The translations under genes were made by a program, and so were the position numbers. Under the pieces are notes generated by a model that worked only from the letters and a program-made list of their open reading frames with translations, made no database searches and had not been told where the DNA came from. A DNA stretch of 11,080 bases from Bacteroidota bacterium (GTDB lineage: Bacteria > Bacteroidota > Bacteroidia > Chitinophagales > UBA2359): contig JAHDCM010000069.1 in the NCBI GenBank assembly GCA_020629895.1, forward strand, positions 1-11,080, written 5' to 3'. Below are positions 7,075 to 11,080 of this stretch, piece after piece (the first letter of the stretch is position 1; every line of letters starts with the position of its first letter).

Positions 7075-8427
7075 TTGAAAAACTATTATCGTACATTAGG
7101 AATTGAACCCACGGCTACACAAACAGAAGTAAGAGCCGCTTACTATAAATTATCCAAAAAATTTCACCCCGACCTCAATAACAACGACCCCTATTTCGAG
7201 TCCTTGTTCCGAGAAATTTTAGAAGCCTATGCCTGTTTGTCTGATCCAAACAAAAGAGCCGCCCATGACCAAGAACTAGGACTCACAAAAAGCTTTACAC
7301 AAGAGCAAGAACCATCAAATGCATCCGATCAACACACCACAAAACAACAAGACTATTCTTATTCCGATTTTGAAACAGAAGAAATAAAACAAGAAGAAGC
7401 CACGACCAACAAACAGACCGAAGAACCCCAAAATAAGCCCACAGAACAAGAAACAGCAGAAGAACAAAGCTGGCAAAAATTTCTCTATTACATCATTCCT
7501 GCTATTGGTCTGTTACTCATGTACTATTTCTTCTATCAGTATAACAAAGGGCCACAAGATTACCCACACAAAGAAGAAGTAAAAGCCATTACCAATCTCT
7601 CTACTACTAAAAAAGACGCAACGACTATTATTAAACAACAACTCGCTAAATGGAACGAGGCTCATTTGAAAAAAAGTACCCAATTATTATATCCCTTATA
7701 CGGCTCTACCATCATGTATCAAGGTGCCGCCCTCGGACAAAAAGAGTTTTTAGATAAAAAACAACGCATTTTTGATAGCAATCTCCAACAGCAACAACAA
7801 GTAGATAAAGTAGAAGTTATCCCAATTGGCAAAAAAAGATACCAATGTTTTTTTGAACGTACCCGTAATAAAGAGGGCGTATTTGAAACAGATGCCTACG
7901 AATTAATCTTTCAAGAAGCAGGCAATACCTTTCGCATTATTGGTGAGGGCATTGCTAGTGGAAAAGCCGCTGCTGTGATAAAAGAAAATAATACTGCTCC
8001 CAAACCCGACCCCAATCGCTTTCCCTTTTCGCTTGCCGATCTAGAAAAAAGCGTATATGGAGTACCTACTTTCAAAGATGAAGCAACAGATAGTGATGCT
8101 TTTCTGAGAAAATTAGAGAAACACCAATTCAAACAAAAACAAGAACCGAATGGCGTATTAACCTACACGCATCCCACCATCAAAACAACCATTCAAATTG
8201 GTAAAAATGTAGTCAACAATGTAGAAATTGCTTACTTCTTTAATGAAAGTACCCGCCCAGATTTTGAACGATTACGGGAAGCCATCAAACAACAATACAA
8301 AAGTGAGAAATCCAAGCTACCCAATACACAAAAGTACCTTTCACCCAAAGGCACCCAATACCTAATCCTAGAAGATCAAGCCGCTAAACGTATGGGCATA
8401 TTAGTCACCCAAAGCCCGCTCGAATAA
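7075..8427 (+). CDS. J-domain membrane protein with NTF2-like C-terminal region
   Basis: This 450-residue protein begins with a J domain (about 2-68; KNYYRTLGI, KKFHPDLNN with the HPD triad at 31-33, and AYACLSDPNKRAAHD), the part that stimulates the ATPase of DnaK-type chaperones. It lacks the Gly/Phe-rich and zinc-finger regions of DnaJ, so it is not the housekeeping co-chaperone. A hydrophilic Gln/Glu/Lys/Thr-rich linker (about 72-132) and one transmembrane helix (about 136-156) follow, placing the J domain on the cytoplasmic side if the N-terminus is inside. Residues about 180-295 (ATTIIKQQLAKWNEAHLKK, YGSTIMYQGAALGQKEFL) look like a SnoaL/NTF2-like fold (inference). The C-terminal 150 residues are unrecognised. 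The start is TTG at 7075, because an in-frame TGA (7027) and no ATG precede it and the J domain begins immediately. Confidence 0.85.
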   Translation: MKNYYRTLGIEPTATQTEVRAAYYKLSKKFHPDLNNNDPYFESLFREILEAYACLSDPNKRAAHDQELGLTKSFTQEQEPSNASDQHTTKQQDYSYSDFETEEIKQEEATTNKQTEEPQNKPTEQETAEEQSWQKFLYYIIPAIGLLLMYYFFYQYNKGPQDYPHKEEVKAITNLSTTKKDATTIIKQQLAKWNEAHLKKSTQLLYPLYGSTIMYQGAALGQKEFLDKKQRIFDSNLQQQQQVDKVEVIPIGKKRYQCFFERTRNKEGVFETDAYELIFQEAGNTFRIIGEGIASGKAAAVIKENNTAPKPDPNRFPFSLADLEKSVYGVPTFKDEATDSDAFLRKLEKHQFKQKQEPNGVLTYTHPTIKTTIQIGKNVVNNVEIAYFFNESTRPDFERLREAIKQQYKSEKSKLPNTQKYLSPKGTQYLILEDQAAKRMGILVTQSPLE

Positions 8428-8506
8428 AGCGGCGATACTATGTACAGATGCAGGATTTTACATTTCTACTAAATCTGTCTCCTGAAACCTTATGTCCATG
8501 ATTTAT

Positions 8507-8752
8507 GGCGTGTCCTTCCATACTAGGAACTGAGGGAGGTTTCCTAGTAAATTCATAGAAGCGATTTTTTCCTCAATCCTTCATCTATTCAATCCCTCAG
8601 TCCCTAGTATTCCAGGTCGGGCTATCCGCTTGTAGTTGTCTCATAGCTACCTGTTTAGCATAGTCCTAGCGGTGTCTTCCGCTGTCAGCCCCGCTAGTCC
8701 TTGCTTCACGAGGCAGCCATTTCGCCAAGCTACCACTACTATCCCTCACGCA
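8507..8752 (+). repeat. Element B: structured non-coding element, full copy
   Basis: In order this copy has GGCGTGTCCTT (8507-8517), an 18-bp hairpin stem with one mismatch (8520-8537 with 8593-8610), AGGTCGGGCTATCCGCT (8614-8630), a structured middle including CTAGCGG/CCGCTAG (8666-8672 with 8691-8697), and CTACTATCCCTCACGC (about 8736-8751). The start and end can also pair (GCGTG 8508-8512 with CACGC 8747-8751). The first three blocks are shared with element A. It lies between convergent genes, 79 nt after the J-domain stop and 8 nt before the lipoprotein stop. No protein is encoded, and a U-run for termination is absent. The role is unknown. Confidence 0.72.
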
Positions 8753-8759
8753 AACCCCC

Positions 8760-9578
8760 TCAAAACGGGTAATCATGCTCCACTGGTTGTACCTCCTCAC
8801 ACGGTCTACAAATACTAGAAGCCAATCCGGTATTACGTCGCGTTCTGCCCGCTACCGCCTTAAAAACAGGGCCACTATTTACTTCATCACAATCCAAACA
8901 AGGACTCAAACTACCATCCTCTAAATGGTAAGCTCCTGTATCCAATAAGCAAAGTTGGAGGCAATTTTTTTGTGTATTTTTGGTATTATACGCCCATATT
9001 TGTGCGCAAGGTTTGGTGAAGCCCAGTTCTACCAAACATTCTACGACACTTTCAATCGGCTTATTAAAATTGTTGAGCGCACAGGTTCTAACCGCCGCTC
9101 CAATATCCCGATCATTTTCATAAACCGTAAAATCGGTAAGCGTAGAACACAAGCCACAAGCATCGTGATGTGTCAAAATAGCCCCTGCTTGTTCGGCTGC
9201 CGCTTCACTTTCAAAGCTCTCCAAGCGATAGCGTTTGTCGCCCTCATCCTCAACTATAATGGCACATACCGTCCCTTCCTTATTAGGCAAGGCTTCGTCA
9301 TAAGGGTTGCTAGTCAGTTCCTCATAAGGATTACTTAATGTCCATTCTTTTAGCGAATTGAGTTGTGTTTCAGTGAAATCTTTAGAGACAAAATTTTTAC
9401 ATACACATTGTGGTTGGCATTCATCAGTAGGCAAGCCTGTTTTGTCATTAGGTAATCCAAACATGGTACCTTCACAGGAAATGGGTGCAGGAGCTTCTTC
9501 TTTGCAGCCAAGTTGTGTCCAAACAATGAGTAGAAATAATAAACTGGTAATAGTGAGATAGCGAGTAGGTTGCATCAT
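8760..9578 (-). CDS. Cysteine-rich lipoprotein of unknown function
   Basis: This 272-residue protein has a lipoprotein signal: a hydrophobic stretch (about 9-21), then TQLGC with the lipidated Cys at 25. It should be attached to a membrane outside the cytoplasm. The mature part is rich in cysteine (16 besides the lipid Cys), including CGLC (141-144), CLDC (227-230), CRPC (257-260), a CxxxCxC cluster (54-60) and NCLQLC (205-210). This suggests disulfides or metal binding. Motifs that look conserved are HHDACGLCSTLTDFTVY, GFTKPCAQIWAYNTKNTQKNC and VFKAVAGRTRRNTGL. I have a vague memory of such motifs in uncharacterised proteins of marine bacteria and eukaryotic algae, not checked. The gene starts 27 nt after the photolyase stop on the same strand, so co-transcription is likely. 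Start: first of two consecutive ATG codons. Confidence 0.8.
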   Translation of the reverse strand: MMQPTRYLTITSLLFLLIVWTQLGCKEEAPAPISCEGTMFGLPNDKTGLPTDECQPQCVCKNFVSKDFTETQLNSLKEWTLSNPYEELTSNPYDEALPNKEGTVCAIIVEDEGDKRYRLESFESEAAAEQAGAILTHHDACGLCSTLTDFTVYENDRDIGAAVRTCALNNFNKPIESVVECLVELGFTKPCAQIWAYNTKNTQKNCLQLCLLDTGAYHLEDGSLSPCLDCDEVNSGPVFKAVAGRTRRNTGLASSICRPCEEVQPVEHDYPF

Positions 9579-9605
9579 TTTGAATTTAAGTGAAATAGTA
9601 AGATA

Positions 9606-11080
9606 CTAAAAACCTGCTAAAAAATGATTTGCTGTTTCGATGAGTTGCTTTCTTTTGGCAAGATCCATTTTATCATACGTCCTGATGAGCATGCCCAATC
9701 GCGGATTTTTTAGAAAGAAATCACGATGTACATGCATAAAACGCCAAAAAAGCGCATCCCAGATACCTTGCCAATCTCCTTTAGGAAAATTACTCATCTT
9801 CACTAAATAATTACTACCGCTTATATAAGGTTTAGTAGCCATCAAACCGCCGTCAGCAAATTGACTCATACCATACACATTCGGTACCATCACCCAATCA
9901 TAAGCATCAATAAATAATTCCATAAACCAACGATAAACCTCATCAGGATCAAATTCACACAATACCATAAAATTGCCCAATATCATTAATCGTTCAATAT
10001 GGTGGCAATAGCCTGTACGTAGCACTTTTTTGATCGTGTTATCTAGGGGCAAAATTCCAGTGGTGCCATCATAAAAGGAGGTAGGTATTTTACGAGTAAA
10101 TCCCCAAAAATTAGTAGTGCGCTCTTGCACACCTTTACATTCATACATGCCCCGAATAAACTCTCGCCAACCTATAATCTGTCGTACAAATCCTTCGGTG
10201 GAGTTGAGCGGGATCGCATGATTTTGGGCATAATGAAGAGCTTGGTCAATAATGTCTTGAGGAAGGAGAAGACCTATATTTAGCATAGGAGTCAATACAC
10301 TGTGATGGAGAATACTTTGGCGGTCAACAATCGCATCTTCATAAGGGCCAAATTCAGCAAAACGGTAGGTTAAGAACTGTTCTAGCCATTGTTGACTACT
10401 TGCATAATTGATAGGATAAAGTGGTTCGCTTTTAAGTTGTCCATAGTGGTGAGAGAAATGGGTATTGACATAGTCAACCGCTTCTGTCCAGTAGGCATCT
10501 TTGGGTGGGTAAGTAATCGCAGGTGGTATTTTTTTTCTCGGATACTTTTTGCGGTTGGCGGCATCATAACTCCATTTTCCGCCTTCCGCTTTTCCAGACT
10601 CATCCAATAAAATATGGCGTTTTTGCCGTTCCCCTATATAAAACTTTGTTTGAAAAAACTTTTTCTTAGTGGGTTTAAAAAATATAGCTAAATCGTTAGG
10701 GGTGTTCAAAAATAGGGGAGAGTCATATTTTTTATAACTTATCTTATGTTGGGCTGTTTGTCGTTGGATGCGCTTTTCGAGCCAATCATCAGTGGGGTCT
10801 ATATAATGAAGTTGGGTGATTCCCTGTTGGTGTAAATGAGGAATCAATCTCCTTATATCAGCATACTCACTTATTGCCGCTATATAAATTACTTCTTTGC
10901 CTAGTGATTGTAGGTAAGCGGCATAGCTTTTCATCGTTGCTCGATGGTAGGCAATTTTTTGTTGATGAAATTTATACTGTTTGAAAAATAAGTATTCTTC
11001 TACTATATAAAAAGGTGCCGCGTGCTGAAAGAGTGGGCTGTCTTGAAATAACTGATGAGGAAAAATGAGGTTAGCAGAAC
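9606..11080 (-). CDS. DPRP-family photolyase/cryptochrome, 5' end beyond window
   Basis: The protein belongs to the deoxyribodipyrimidine photolyase-related (DPRP; PhrB/CryPro) family, flavoproteins of which characterised members repair (6-4) photoproducts with light. The reading frame stays open to the right edge: 48 residues before the internal Met at 10934 still match the family (NLIFPHQLFQ, FYIVEEYLFFKQYKFHQQKIAYHRAT), so the true start is just outside and full length is about 495-510. The FAD-binding helical domain shows GWREFIRGMYE (codons about 10179-10149), HHIERLMILGNF (about 10004-9969), DAYDWVMVPNVYG and QFADGGLMATKPYISGSNYL. Family members normally bind a 4Fe-4S cluster through four cysteines. 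Here the segment usually carrying a CxxC and a third Cys reads SNFPKGDWQGIWDALFW (9794-9744), and the region of the first reads TTGILPLDN (10064-10038), so none is present. It probably forms an operon with the lipoprotein. Confidence 0.9.
   Translation of the reverse strand, partial: SANLIFPHQLFQDSPLFQHAAPFYIVEEYLFFKQYKFHQQKIAYHRATMKSYAAYLQSLGKEVIYIAAISEYADIRRLIPHLHQQGITQLHYIDPTDDWLEKRIQRQTAQHKISYKKYDSPLFLNTPNDLAIFFKPTKKKFFQTKFYIGERQKRHILLDESGKAEGGKWSYDAANRKKYPRKKIPPAITYPPKDAYWTEAVDYVNTHFSHHYGQLKSEPLYPINYASSQQWLEQFLTYRFAEFGPYEDAIVDRQSILHHSVLTPMLNIGLLLPQDIIDQALHYAQNHAIPLNSTEGFVRQIIGWREFIRGMYECKGVQERTTNFWGFTRKIPTSFYDGTTGILPLDNTIKKVLRTGYCHHIERLMILGNFMVLCEFDPDEVYRWFMELFIDAYDWVMVPNVYGMSQFADGGLMATKPYISGSNYLVKMSNFPKGDWQGIWDALFWRFMHVHRDFFLKNPRLGMLIRTYDKMDLAKRKQLIETANHFLAGF

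Noticed and set aside
8520..8610. Intrinsic terminator for the J-domain gene
   Set aside because: The stem is strong but has a 55-nt loop and is not followed by a T-run. It is better seen as part of element B.
8636..8818. Possible 60-residue protein on the plus strand
   Set aside because: It overlaps the conserved structured element and the antisense of the lipoprotein end. Its start is not a plausible coding context and the composition is Ser/Pro/Thr-rich noise.
9606..10934. Photolyase gene starting at the ATG at 10934
   Set aside because: The upstream frame is open to the window edge and encodes conserved family sequence, so this Met is internal.

Overview
The window reads as chromosomal DNA of a low-GC Bacteroidota bacterium, plausibly a Saprospirales-type marine lineage (inference). 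Pointers are a LytS-type histidine kinase carrying two-component-regulator propeller repeats and a Y_Y_Y domain, a LytTR response regulator, a secreted DUF4139 protein containing a TonB-receptor-style CarboxypepD_reg module with a VVVTGA motif, genes without Shine-Dalgarno sequences, and short AT-rich spacers. I see no rRNA, tRNA, CRISPR array, phage gene or transposase gene.

Left part (1-3088). The left edge holds the minus-strand start of a structured non-coding element (element A, 115 down past position 1), then a 161-bp MITE-like element with perfect 18-19 bp terminal inverted repeats and a TTA target duplication. The MITE ends 28 bp before a secreted MuiA-like DUF4140/DUF4139 protein (401-2362). 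The 726-nt spacer after this gene separates it from the convergent sensor operon. It contains an intrinsic terminator for each side, an orphan MITE-like terminal repeat and a GC-rich 21-bp-period direct repeat.

Middle part (3089-8427). A LytTR response regulator (6167-6979) and its probable sensor kinase (3089-6151) form a two-gene minus-strand operon with a 15-nt gap. A 95-nt spacer separates them from a divergent J-domain membrane protein (7075-8427). Both divergent genes appear to start with TTG.

Right part (8428-11080). The second copy of the structured element (element B, about 8507-8752, plus orientation) fills the space between the convergent J-domain gene and a cysteine-rich lipoprotein (8760-9578). 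The lipoprotein lies 27 nt downstream of a photolyase/cryptochrome gene of the DPRP (PhrB/CryPro) family, which runs off the right edge and lacks the cysteines expected to bind the 4Fe-4S cluster. The two are probably co-transcribed.

Functionally, the kinase and regulator form a signalling pair, and the photolyase suggests light-dependent DNA repair. The lipoprotein, the J-domain protein and the DUF4139 protein have no assigned role. The strongest candidates for something undescribed are the two-copy structured element, the photolyase without cluster cysteines plus its lipoprotein partner, and the DUF4139 protein split by a CarboxypepD_reg-like insert.
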